Origin: DATFVA01 sp963747755
GTDB taxonomy: Bacteria; Bacteroidota; Ignavibacteria; Ignavibacteriales; Ignavibacteriaceae
NCBI GenBank assembly: GCA_963747755.1
Contig: CAVVGK010000004.1
Coordinates: 62,001-126,000 of the forward strand
Length of the DNA stretch: 64,000 bases
Reading direction: 5' to 3'
A program made the position numbers and the translations under genes. Below the pieces are notes generated by a model. The model was not told the origin of the DNA. It saw only the letters and a list, made by a program, of their open reading frames with translations, and did no database searches. Numbering within the stretch: position 1 is the first letter of the stretch; every line of letters starts with the position of its first letter. Positions 7,925 through 16,318 of this stretch are shown piece after piece.

Positions 7925-8995
7925 TCAGTTGATTGAGCCGGCCAGTTTCCCTCTTTGTTTTGCAAAACCAATGATCTTTTTAAGTGCACTGACATAATTG
8001 TATCCGGCAGCTTCCGCGGAGCGCATAAATCCCGCACTTTCAGTAAGATCAGGGTTAGGATTAACTTCGAGCACATAGAGCTTATTATCCCGCGATAGTC
8101 TCATGTCTATTCTTGCATAATCACGGCACCCCATAATCCTGAAGGCATCTACAGCAATTTCCTTTGCTTCCTTTTCCAGTCGTTTCGGAAGCTGCGCAGG
8201 ACAGCTAGGTATCGTCTTATGATACGCTTCATGATTTGGATCCCATTTCGCCTGATAGCTTACTATATTATAAAGATGATCAGGCATTTCGCTGAAATCA
8301 ATTTCACTTATAGGCAGAGCCTGGGGTTCTTTATCGCCCATTACGGCAACGTTCAGCTCCCTCCCCTCAATAAATTCTTCTACAAGCGCCGGCTGCTGAT
8401 ATATCGAAAGGACGTAATTGACTCTCGCCTTTAAGCCCGGGCCGTCCTCAACGATGGAATTATTCTCGATACCTACACTTGCATCTTCAAAAGCGGGCTT
8501 TATGATGAGCGGGTATCTCAGATTGTGCCTGTAACTATTCTGAGATTTCTTAATCATTATGAATTTTGCTGTTCTGATTCCATATGAATTCAGAATTCTC
8601 TTTGCGAGAACTTTGCTCTGGCAGTTGGCAAGAGCCATCGGAGGTGCTCCGGTATATGGAATTCCAAGCAGTTCCAGCATACCCACAATGTTCATTTCGA
8701 GTCTGGAATTTTCCTGGTAGAGTTCCATAAAATTGAAAATAACATCGGGCTTATTTGTATTTATATCTTTAAGAAGTATGCGAAGGTCATCAAAAATGTT
8801 CAGCGAATAAGCCTGGAATCCCCTTTTTGACAGCTTTTCGGCCATAATTTCGTATTCTTCGATAGGGGTAAGTTCTTCAACTTCAAAATACGGAATAAAA
8901 TCGAGCTCTTTGATTTCGTGCTCAACCGATTTAACGTAGAAATCGGGCTGAGGTTCGTTAAATACTACAGCAACTTTTGTTTTTCTCTTACTCAT
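7925..8995 (-). CDS. ATP-grasp ligase related to D-alanine-D-alanine ligase
   Basis: ATP-dependent carboxylate-amine ligase. Seen in order are an N-terminal Rossmann-like half (VAVVFNEP, then PDVIFNFMELY), the substrate and ATP segment LLGIPYTGAPPMALANCQSK, the ATP-grasp lysine region YPLIIKPAFEDASVGI, the VEEFIEGRELNVAVM strand, and the metal-binding end RIDMRLSRDNKLYVLEVNPNPDL. The DYARIDMR and EVNPNP motifs are classical for Ddl-like enzymes. Unlike Ddl there is no obvious D-Ala binding signature, so the substrate may be another peptide or amino acid. The start is uncertain: ATG at 8993-8995 (MSKRKTKVAVV) is preferred over an upstream GTG at 9028, and neither has a clear ribosome-binding site. 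It is divergent from a C39-type peptidase gene 96 bp away. Confidence 0.8.
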   Translation of the reverse strand: MSKRKTKVAVVFNEPQPDFYVKSVEHEIKELDFIPYFEVEELTPIEEYEIMAEKLSKRGFQAYSLNIFDDLRILLKDINTNKPDVIFNFMELYQENSRLEMNIVGMLELLGIPYTGAPPMALANCQSKVLAKRILNSYGIRTAKFIMIKKSQNSYRHNLRYPLIIKPAFEDASVGIENNSIVEDGPGLKARVNYVLSIYQQPALVEEFIEGRELNVAVMGDKEPQALPISEIDFSEMPDHLYNIVSYQAKWDPNHEAYHKTIPSCPAQLPKRLEKEAKEIAVDAFRIMGCRDYARIDMRLSRDNKLYVLEVNPNPDLTESAGFMRSAEAAGYNYVSALKKIIGFAKQRGKLAGSIN

Positions 8996-9091
8996 AAAAA
9001 TAAAAATAAATAAAATTGACCTGCTCACAAAATTATGATAATGATTTAAAGTAATGTAATCATTAAATTAAGCCATAAAAATTACTGATAT

Positions 9092-9928
9092 ATGAGCTTT
9101 TATCCCCAACCTTATAAATACCAATGCGGTCCTTTCGCCCTGAAATATGCCCTCGTAATGCTGGGCAGATTTGAAAATGAAAGAGAGATAGCCAAACGGG
9201 CCGGCAGCACCTGGTGGTACGGGACTGATGAAATCGGGTTAGCCAAGGCTGCAAAAACTTATGACTGCAGAATGAAATATTTCCGGCGTGAAACTCCCGA
9301 CGAAGCAATTAAAGCTCTAAGCAATCATCTGAAAGCAGGCTACCCGTGCATATTAAGCGTGGATAACTGGGAGCACTGGTTCACGGTGATAAACGAGCAG
9401 CAGGGAAAGTTTATTGTGGTTGACAGCGGGCTTGATAAGGTAATTGTTATCTACTCTGCCCGTCAGTTGACAAAAAGGTGGAAGTATATTGATGACGAAA
9501 CCGGGTACACCAGCTACGACGGCTATGCCCTTTCTTCCAAATTCAAACCCCGCACTAAAGCAAGGTTTTCGCTTGAAAAGGCCAGGTATGTAATGCGCGA
9601 CGGCAACAGGGTGCTGGCAGAAAAGTGGGATACATATTTTAATGATCTTATTACAATGTGCAGGCCAAGGACTTCTCATACAACAAGGTCAATTTCTTTT
9701 GCAGAGTTTTTAAGAAGACACGAGAAAATGCTTGTGGACGAAGTTGCAAACTGGCATGGCCAGCCAAGTTACGAGGAGTTAAAAAAAATACTAAAGAATA
9801 TGCGGTTTGTCTCCGAAGTTTACAACCTGGTTATTCATGCCGAAGACCAGAAAAAAACACTGGTTGATCTTTCTGCTTTACTTATGATGTATGCCTGCGG
9901 TAAGTATGGAATGGACCCAATTTATTAA
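9092..9928 (+). CDS. C39-like papain-fold cysteine peptidase
   Basis: The N-terminal half is a C39 peptidase fold. Gln6 sits six residues before catalytic Cys12 (QPYKYQCGPFALK), exactly as in bacteriocin-leader peptidases. His95 (WEHWFTVI) and Asp111 (IVVDSG) complete the triad. The C-terminal half (about 140-278) is a helical extension with no family I recognise. There is no signal peptide or ABC domain, so it is predicted to be cytoplasmic. It diverges from an ATP-grasp ligase gene. A ligase and a peptidase back to back suggest making and cutting of the same amide or peptide bond, but no precursor peptide is visible in the 96-bp gap. Confidence 0.75.
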   Translation: MSFYPQPYKYQCGPFALKYALVMLGRFENEREIAKRAGSTWWYGTDEIGLAKAAKTYDCRMKYFRRETPDEAIKALSNHLKAGYPCILSVDNWEHWFTVINEQQGKFIVVDSGLDKVIVIYSARQLTKRWKYIDDETGYTSYDGYALSSKFKPRTKARFSLEKARYVMRDGNRVLAEKWDTYFNDLITMCRPRTSHTTRSISFAEFLRRHEKMLVDEVANWHGQPSYEELKKILKNMRFVSEVYNLVIHAEDQKKTLVDLSALLMMYACGKYGMDPIY

Positions 9929-9943
9929 ATATAAAGGTGCCTT

Positions 9944-10513
9944 ATGGAGTTGACTACTAAATACAACGAAAAAATATTAAAACGGGAAACGTCCGCTCTG
10001 CTCCTGATTGATATACAGGAGAAAATTCTCCCCGTAATGGATAAACCCGCGCAGGTGATAAATAATAGTCTTAAACTCATTAAAGGATTTAAGGTTCTTA
10101 ACATACCCATCTTTTATACAGAGCAGTATCCGAAAGGCCTTGGAAGCACATCCAACACTCTCCTTAAGGAATTAGAAGGCTTAAGCGCCATACAAAAAAT
10201 GACGTTCAGCTGTTCAGGGGCGGGAAACTTGTTTCCACGGCTTAAAGATAATAATGCCCTTCAGGTAGTTGTAGCGGGCATAGAGGCTCACGTTTGTGTA
10301 CAGCAGACCATACTCGACCTTCTGGCGAACGACTTCCAGGTAAACGTTGCGGCAGATGCAATATCGTCCAGAAATGAATTCGATTACCGCACCGCGCTTG
10401 ACAGAATGAGACGCCATGGTGCCGAGATCACAACCACAGAGGCGATTTTATTTGAATTATTAAATGTTTGCGGTACTGATGAGTTTAAGCAAATATCTAA
10501 AATCGTTAAATAA
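9944..10513 (+). CDS. Isochorismatase-family cysteine hydrolase
   Basis: This 189-residue protein has the family catalytic triad: Asp23 (LLIDIQ), Lys85 (IQKMTFSC) and Cys118 (EAHVCVQQT) after the usual cis-peptide segment VVVAGIEAH. The length and the central six-stranded alpha/beta layout match YcaC-type hydrolases of unknown substrate rather than EntB, since the aryl carrier domain is absent. It follows the C39 peptidase gene by 15 bp with an AAGGTG ribosome-binding site, so the two are probably co-transcribed. No cofactor is expected. Confidence 0.85.
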   Translation: MELTTKYNEKILKRETSALLLIDIQEKILPVMDKPAQVINNSLKLIKGFKVLNIPIFYTEQYPKGLGSTSNTLLKELEGLSAIQKMTFSCSGAGNLFPRLKDNNALQVVVAGIEAHVCVQQTILDLLANDFQVNVAADAISSRNEFDYRTALDRMRRHGAEITTTEAILFELLNVCGTDEFKQISKIVK

Positions 10514-10860
10514 AGATAAAAAGAGTAAAAGAAGAGGGCTTGCAAGTGCTTATAAAAATTGAAGTTATAACAATACCGCCTTGTCACCCTTTATTTAATG
10601 CCTGATGATTGCCCCACCATAAAACTTTTTTGTTTCATTTATCAACACATCCTTCTTTTCTTCTCAAAAAGTCACAGTAAGAATTTCACAAAACCACTGT
10701 AATTGTTACCGAAGTTTTTATCACTAAAAATTCAGTAAGTAACATTTACAAACACGCCCGGTGGCATAATCATTGGCTTTCCTCATACAAATATCTCAAT
10801 CAGAGAACCAGAATGAAAACAAAATATTTCAATATAAAAATAATAGAAGGGCGAGAAAAA
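10514..10860. other. Intergenic region without a recognised gene
   Basis: This stretch of 347 bp is AT-rich with no credible coding frame. It must carry the promoter of the lipoprotein gene. An in-frame ATG at 10813 would add 16 residues to that gene, but it lacks a ribosome-binding site. No repeat or structured RNA was noticed. Confidence 0.5.
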
Positions 10861-11427
10861 ATGCGGAAGTTATCTTATATAGCTGCTTTATTGTTACTTT
10901 CATTTGTTGGGTGTATGCAGGAAAGTAATGTAACCGGACCAGCGGACGGAATTGTTAAAACACAGCCTAAAACCATTATCATGCTTCCGGATAAAGCTGA
11001 TATGAACGTTGAGGATGTATTTACATCTGCTCAATCAATCAATGGAATTTCAGGGGGCGAAATACACCTCGTTAAAAATTACCTGGGATCAAACGGGAAA
11101 ACAGTTAATATTGATTGCAAATTAACTGTACCGGCAAATAGTTCATTTGCTGACTCAAGGGATATTACAATGCAGGTAAGTGACGAGGCAGGGGTAGATT
11201 TTTATCCGTCAATGACCTTTAGTGAACCAGTTATACTGAACTTCAAAATAAGCGGTCTTGACTTAACCGGAATAAATCCTGACGACGTAGAATTCTACTA
11301 CGTAGATCAAAGCGGAAACCTGGCTCCAACTGTTAATGACGGGGTAACATTTGATGCAGCAACAGGTACACTAAACGTAATCAATGCACAGCTTCCTCAC
11401 TTTTCACGCTGGGCATACGCGAGATAA
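10861..11427 (+). CDS. Predicted lipoprotein of unknown function
   Basis: The ATG at 10861 follows GAAGGGCGAG and begins a lipoprotein signal (MRKLSYIAALLLLSFVGCMQ), with the lipobox Cys at residue 18. An upstream in-frame ATG at 10813 is less likely because it would bury the signal. The mature part (about 170 residues) is rich in beta strands. A segment in the middle (VTLKN-like strands with conserved TVPANSSFADSRDITMQV) resembles a ZU5 or Ig-like domain, but I cannot name a family. It ends before a strong terminator. Probably exported and anchored to a membrane. Confidence 0.75.
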   Translation: MRKLSYIAALLLLSFVGCMQESNVTGPADGIVKTQPKTIIMLPDKADMNVEDVFTSAQSINGISGGEIHLVKNYLGSNGKTVNIDCKLTVPANSSFADSRDITMQVSDEAGVDFYPSMTFSEPVILNFKISGLDLTGINPDDVEFYYVDQSGNLAPTVNDGVTFDAATGTLNVINAQLPHFSRWAYAR

Positions 11428-11447
11428 TTGATATATTTATTATTCTT

Positions 11448-11487
11448 ATGAAAGGATAACATTAAGCTGTTATCCTTTCATGTTTTT
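11448..11487 (+). terminator. Perfect 14-bp stem terminator after the lipoprotein gene
   Basis: ATGAAAGGATAACA (11448-11461), the loop TTAAGC, then TGTTATCCTTTCAT (11468-11481) and GTTTTT. All 14 base pairs match. The ATG annotated as start of the following TPR gene (11480-11482) lies within its right arm. Confidence 0.9.
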
Positions 11488-12748
11488 AAAATATTTTAAG
11501 ACACAAAAAGTGGCAGCAAGACTAAATAAATATTTAAATCTTGAAGAAATCCTGACAGGTTTCTTTTCCGAAAAAGATATTTCGGAACTGAAAAAGAATG
11601 TTTTGAAGAAGAAATGGGGCAAAACAGACAGCACGGGGATAAAACAGTCAGAGCGCAAACAAATCGAAGTAGACCTCACAGATTCATACCACAAAGAATT
11701 CCTGTTCCATATACTTATAACACTTGCAGAACAGAAGCTTGAGAAGATCAGGTTCATCGAATTCCTTTTAAACCTTGGGGATTATGCAGTTTCCCTCGGT
11801 GAGTATGAGTTTGCAATTGAAACTCATAAGAAAATCGCAGCCGAGAGTAAAACTGACCCCAACCTGGCAAGTCTTGCAGCGAATGCCTGCTATTCAATCG
11901 GGGAAATTTACAGCAGGGAAGCTAAGTGGACCGAATGTTTTGATTATACCAAGAAGGCATTCGTAATATTTAAAAATCAGAATGAGCTTAAAGGATGCGC
12001 CCGCTGTGAAAATCTATTAGGGACGGTCTATGGCGAGCGGGGCGATCTGCCTGAGGCTGCAAATCATTTTGAGGAAAGTCTCCTCTATCTTGATGAGAAA
12101 AAGGATGCTGTACTTATCGGAAAAATTGAGATAAACCTGGGTATTATAAATAACATCTACAGCAATTATGACCAGGCTCTGTTTTATTACAACCGCGCAC
12201 TGGTTAACTTCCAGAGGCTGAATGATCATCAGAAACTTGCATTGATCAGGCATAATATGGGCATCACTTACCTCAAGAAGAAGGAGTACGCATATGCACT
12301 AAACGAACTGGATAAGAGTATTGCTGTGTCGTTAAACGAAAGTATCTTTTCAGTTCTGGGCATTTCATACATAACCAAGGCATTTATCTACGCTCAGATG
12401 GAAGATGTGGATCTGTCAAAAGCCTTTGCCGATAAAGCTATGGAAATCTGTTATAAAACCAATGATAAACTGTCGGTTGCAGAGATTTATAAAGTTGAAG
12501 GCATCATTAAGAGAGTTCAGAAAAATTATTCCATCGCTGAGAACTTCCTGCTTACAAGTCTTCGTATAAATAAAGAATACAAAAGCGAACTTAATTATGC
12601 GGAAACATCCCTTGAACTCGGAATACTCTACAAAGAATGGAGAAAATTCGAAGAAGCCAGGGAAAGCTTTAAGCAGGCATTAAGGTATTTCAAAAAAATA
12701 AGGGCAATTCACGAAATAGAAAATATAGAAGCGTATATAGCCGACTAA
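11480..12748 (+). CDS. Tetratricopeptide-repeat protein
   Basis: A 422-residue, mostly helical protein. From about residue 95 to the end it consists of TPR-like helix pairs of about 40 residues, with repeated patterns such as LGTVYGERGDLPEAANHFEE and LGIINNIYSNYDQALFYYN, and NMGITYLKKKEYAYALNEL. The first 80 residues are charged and unlike TPR. There is no signal peptide, catalytic domain or membrane span, so it is likely a cytoplasmic scaffold. The ATG at 11480 lies in a terminator stem and has no ribosome-binding site. GTG at 11510 (VAARLNKYLN) is the next candidate, so the start is unsettled. No partner domain such as a kinase or cyclase is fused. Confidence 0.8.
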   Translation: MFLKYFKTQKVAARLNKYLNLEEILTGFFSEKDISELKKNVLKKKWGKTDSTGIKQSERKQIEVDLTDSYHKEFLFHILITLAEQKLEKIRFIEFLLNLGDYAVSLGEYEFAIETHKKIAAESKTDPNLASLAANACYSIGEIYSREAKWTECFDYTKKAFVIFKNQNELKGCARCENLLGTVYGERGDLPEAANHFEESLLYLDEKKDAVLIGKIEINLGIINNIYSNYDQALFYYNRALVNFQRLNDHQKLALIRHNMGITYLKKKEYAYALNELDKSIAVSLNESIFSVLGISYITKAFIYAQMEDVDLSKAFADKAMEICYKTNDKLSVAEIYKVEGIIKRVQKNYSIAENFLLTSLRINKEYKSELNYAETSLELGILYKEWRKFEEARESFKQALRYFKKIRAIHEIENIEAYIAD

Positions 12749-12885
12749 CCCCTCCCTCCTGTTTCTTATCATTTAAATTAGTATTTTCACAAAAACCTCT
12801 GTTGCAAACTTTTATTACAAATGTGATAATTCCGTTACATTCTGTTGGTATTTTTAACCCAGAAAAAAGGAGAAGATAATTATCC

Positions 12886-13596
12886 ATGAAAAAAGTGCTG
12901 GTAATAGAAGATGATAAATCAATCTCGGATCTTGTACATATCCATCTAAAGGATATGGGGTGCGAAGTAACACGGTGCTATGACGGGAATGACGGATTAA
13001 AAGAGGCGGTTGATAATAGTTATGATCTTATTGTACTCGATATTATGCTTCCAAACATTGACGGCCTGGAGATCTGCAAAGAGCTGAGAAAGCAGGAAAA
13101 CTACACTCCCCTTCTTATGCTGACGGCAAAATCAGAAGAGTTTGATAAAGTACTGGGACTTGAGCTCGGCGCCGACGATTACCTTACCAAGCCTTTCGCC
13201 ATCAGAGAATTTACGGCAAGGGTGAAAGCCATATTCCGCCGGATAGAAGCTCTACAGAAGGACCAGGGAGAGAAGAGTGATATCGCTGTGGGTGATTTAC
13301 TGATAGATGTAGCAAAACGGCGGGTTATTCTTAAAGGTGAACGGATAGATCTTACACCAAAAGAATTTGAACTGCTTCACCTGCTGGCTTCACACCCCGG
13401 GAAGACATACACACGTGAGCAGCTGCTCAGTCTCCTCTGGGGATATTCGTATAATGGTTATGAACACACGGTGAATTCACATATCAACAGGCTCCGCGGA
13501 AAAATTGAGACCGACCTTTCCAATCCAACATACATCCTAACTACCTGGGGAGTCGGTTACCGGTTCAATGATCTTGAAGAAATAACTAAGGAATGA
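12886..13596 (+). CDS. OmpR/PhoB-family response regulator
   Basis: Residues 1-120 form a receiver domain with acidic Asp9-Asp10, phospho-acceptor Asp52 (LIVLDIMLPNIDG) and the KPFA lysine. Residues about 135-232 form a winged-helix DNA-binding domain (DLTPKEFELLHLLASHPGKT, then GVGYRF). It is predicted to regulate transcription when phosphorylated by the kinase encoded 13 bp downstream. AAAAAGGAGAAG provides a ribosome-binding site. Targets are not evident. No binding site was recognised upstream. Confidence 0.93.
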   Translation: MKKVLVIEDDKSISDLVHIHLKDMGCEVTRCYDGNDGLKEAVDNSYDLIVLDIMLPNIDGLEICKELRKQENYTPLLMLTAKSEEFDKVLGLELGADDYLTKPFAIREFTARVKAIFRRIEALQKDQGEKSDIAVGDLLIDVAKRRVILKGERIDLTPKEFELLHLLASHPGKTYTREQLLSLLWGYSYNGYEHTVNSHINRLRGKIETDLSNPTYILTTWGVGYRFNDLEEITKE

Positions 13597-13609
13597 AGGA
13601 AAACGTATT

Positions 13610-15109
13610 TTGAAAACCAAATTTTTTCACAGTCTTTTCTGGAAGATTTCAGCAATATTTTTAATTGTGCTTGTAATACTTTCGGGAATATATATGTACA
13701 TCTCCGTCCGCACTGCTGAAATGTACTACCAGGAAACCAATCAGAAACTTGATGCCGAAATTGCACCGCACATTGCCGGAGAAAACCAATGCTTTGTTGA
13801 TGGTAAAGCAAATACGGAAAACCTTAAAGACGTTTTCCACAGTATAATGATAATCAATCCGAGTCTTGAAGTGTACCTTCTGGCTAAAGACGGAAAAATA
13901 CTAACCTATTTTGCACCAAATAAAGTTGTAACGCTGAAATATGTTTCGCTTGAACCGGTAAAAGAATTTATTGCGAGTAAGGATAAACCCTTTGTTCTGG
14001 GTTCAGACCCGCGTAATGCCGACCGCAAAAAAGCATTTTCTGCAGCCAAAGTATATGAAGGTGATAAATTCCGTGGATACATATATGTTATACTGGGCGG
14101 AGAGGAATATGATAATGCAACGCAGCTGGTATTCGGAAGCTACATATTAAGACTGGGCCTTGAATCTATGGGGATTACGCTGATAGGCGTCGCGATTATA
14201 AGTCTTATTGCGCTCGGGTTCATTACCCGGAATATGAGAAAAATTATCGGCGTAATAAGGGAGTTCAAGAACGGAAAACTTAATGCACGGATTAAGCTTA
14301 AGGGCCGCGGTGAGTTTAATGAGTTTGCGGATTCATTCAATGAAATGGCTGATACCATTGTACAAAATATTGAAGAGATGAAGACAATGGATAACCTGAG
14401 ACGCGAGCTGGTTGCAAATGTATCGCACGACCTCAGGACTCCCCTTGCAGCAGTTCAGGGTTATATAGAAACAATTCTCCTGAAGTCTGAATCGCTATCC
14501 GAAGAAGACAGAAAAAATTATATGCAGACCATACTCAGCAGCACGGAGAGACTTAAGAAACTTGTAGAGGAATTGTTCGAACTTTCAAAACTGGAGGCTC
14601 GTGAAACAAGACCTAACCCCGAAGCATTTTCAATTGCCGAGCTCTCTCAGGATATTCAGCAGAAAAATCAGATAATTGCAGAGAGTAAAAACCTTGACCT
14701 AAGGCTTAACTTTCCTTATGACCTTCCTCTTGTTTATGCCGACATAGGTATGATGGAAAAAGTGCTGCAAAATCTTCTTGATAATGCGTTCAAGTTTACA
14801 CCCCCGGGCGGTTCTGTGACTGTACGTCTTCAGAATACCAACGATAAGGTTATTGCATACGTAAAGGACAGCGGAAGCGGTATTAAAAAAGATGAAATGA
14901 AATATATATTCGACAGGTATCATAAAGGCACCGGTAAATCGTCAGCTGAAGGATTGGGATTGGGACTTGCTATAGTTAAGAAGATACTTGAAGTACACAA
15001 TATCAGCATCAACGTTGAAAGTCAAGAAGGTGAAGGAACAACTTTTTCTTTTGAAATACCTGTTTATAAAGGAAAATCACGCAAGGAAAAGCAGGTACTG
15101 GTTACCTGA
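13610..15109 (+). CDS. Membrane sensor histidine kinase, partner of the OmpR-type regulator
   Basis: Starts at TTG 13610 with AAGGA upstream. Domain order is a TM helix (about 10-29), a periplasmic sensor of about 140 residues, a second TM helix (about 183-203), HAMP, HisKA with His near residue 273 (VSHDLRTPLAA), and HATPase_c (N-box LLDNAFKFT, then DSGSGI and GLGLGLAIVKK). The sensor has no conserved ligand motif that I can name. Kinase and regulator form a standard two-gene operon. The protein ends SRKEKQVLVT with no extra receiver. Confidence 0.92.
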   Translation: MKTKFFHSLFWKISAIFLIVLVILSGIYMYISVRTAEMYYQETNQKLDAEIAPHIAGENQCFVDGKANTENLKDVFHSIMIINPSLEVYLLAKDGKILTYFAPNKVVTLKYVSLEPVKEFIASKDKPFVLGSDPRNADRKKAFSAAKVYEGDKFRGYIYVILGGEEYDNATQLVFGSYILRLGLESMGITLIGVAIISLIALGFITRNMRKIIGVIREFKNGKLNARIKLKGRGEFNEFADSFNEMADTIVQNIEEMKTMDNLRRELVANVSHDLRTPLAAVQGYIETILLKSESLSEEDRKNYMQTILSSTERLKKLVEELFELSKLEARETRPNPEAFSIAELSQDIQQKNQIIAESKNLDLRLNFPYDLPLVYADIGMMEKVLQNLLDNAFKFTPPGGSVTVRLQNTNDKVIAYVKDSGSGIKKDEMKYIFDRYHKGTGKSSAEGLGLGLAIVKKILEVHNISINVESQEGEGTTFSFEIPVYKGKSRKEKQVLVT

Positions 15110-15338
15110 AAACTTTCTTTTGCTGAATCGATTTTTGGTCCTTTGATATCAAAAAAAAAATACTGCCATTTTGTCATACGTTGATTTTTTCTACAGCCGA
15201 AAATAGCGTTTTTTGCAGCTTTAATTGTACCTTTTTTTGAGTGCAACTACGGGACAACTACGGCAGTCTCCCAACAGTAAATCGAAACCGGAAGGAGTAT
15301 GACATTTTTGTCATACCCTTGAATTATTAAACAACATA

Positions 15339-16313
15339 TTAGCTGTAATCATCGGTGGTAATCAGGTTCAAACTGAGCAATTCTTTCATCACCAATTCGG
15401 TCATATCGCTCTTAAACTGAAACTCATATCTTATATCCATGACGTAGGCTTTCAATCTCATCTTCAGGTAGGCCCTTCGGTCCTTAATCTCGTTAAAGAA
15501 TAACACGGTTATTGGCTTATTAAGATAAACATATCTTGAAACCTGGGCGGCTTCAATTGCTATCTGCCTTACCCTCTGCGTATCAATATCAATCGGAAGA
15601 TATATTTCTGCAACAACCTGGCAGTTAGGTTCACCATAGTTTGTGTTGGAGACAGACTTATTCATCAATTCCCCGTTCGGAATTGTCACCGTAGAATCAT
15701 CAGGGGTAACAACCTTTGTCGATCTTAATCCTATTTTTATTACTTCTCCGTAGTATTCTCCCAGCTGAATTTTATCACCCACCTGGAATGGACGATCGAA
15801 CAGGATCATTATACCGCCGAAAATATTTTTGAGGATATCCTGCGCAGCAAAACCCACTGCTATACCTACTGATGCTGTTACTGCAATAACGGTAGCAACA
15901 GGAGGACGGAATATTCCGGCAATAACGATATAAATAATGATCATCCAACCGAATATTCTTACAATAGGGGCTATCCCTTTTATTGTGATTCTATAATTAG
16001 TACTCCGCTCGGAAAAAATCTCAAGTATTTTGGTTATCAGCCTGATTAAATATAGTCCGGCTATAAAGAAGATTATTGCCCAGATAACCTTACCCACCGA
16101 GACAACTTCGAGTATGGAGGGGGGCTGAAGCTGGGTAATGAGGTCGGTCGATGAATCCTTTTTAGAAACGGCTTTCACTGAGTCTGAAGCAATAGATGAA
16201 TCGGCTGAAACAATGACAGAATCAACAGATTTAGCAGCGGAATCCTGCGGGTATTGGAGGGGGGCCAATACGGCTGCAAACAAGATGACAATGAAGATAG
16301 GTTTAAGTTTCAT
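15339..16313 (-). CDS. MscS-family mechanosensitive channel, signal-bearing
   Basis: Residues 1-28 look like a signal peptide or first TM helix. A Ser/Asp-rich stretch (about 25-60) follows, then TM helices near 73-95 and 115-137, and the pore helix region TASVGIAVGFAAQDILKNIF with GDRP-like FDRPFQVGDKIQL. This is the MscS hallmark, and the C-terminal beta and alpha/beta domains follow. It should form a heptameric channel releasing osmolytes under membrane tension. It starts five bases after the stop of the large AAA-type gene, so the two are co-transcribed and probably coupled. Confidence 0.88.
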   Translation of the reverse strand: MKLKPIFIVILFAAVLAPLQYPQDSAAKSVDSVIVSADSSIASDSVKAVSKKDSSTDLITQLQPPSILEVVSVGKVIWAIIFFIAGLYLIRLITKILEIFSERSTNYRITIKGIAPIVRIFGWMIIIYIVIAGIFRPPVATVIAVTASVGIAVGFAAQDILKNIFGGIMILFDRPFQVGDKIQLGEYYGEVIKIGLRSTKVVTPDDSTVTIPNGELMNKSVSNTNYGEPNCQVVAEIYLPIDIDTQRVRQIAIEAAQVSRYVYLNKPITVLFFNEIKDRRAYLKMRLKAYVMDIRYEFQFKSDMTELVMKELLSLNLITTDDYS

Positions 16314-16318
16314 AATTA

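Noticed and set aside
12749..12885. PhoB-type boxes upstream of the OmpR-family regulator
   Set aside because: Only loose similarity to CTGTTAC/CTTACAT. No tandem spacing of 11 bp was present.
15110..15338. A gene or terminator after the sensor kinase
   Set aside because: No coding frame with a start signal. The A-run near 15150 has no stem next to it.
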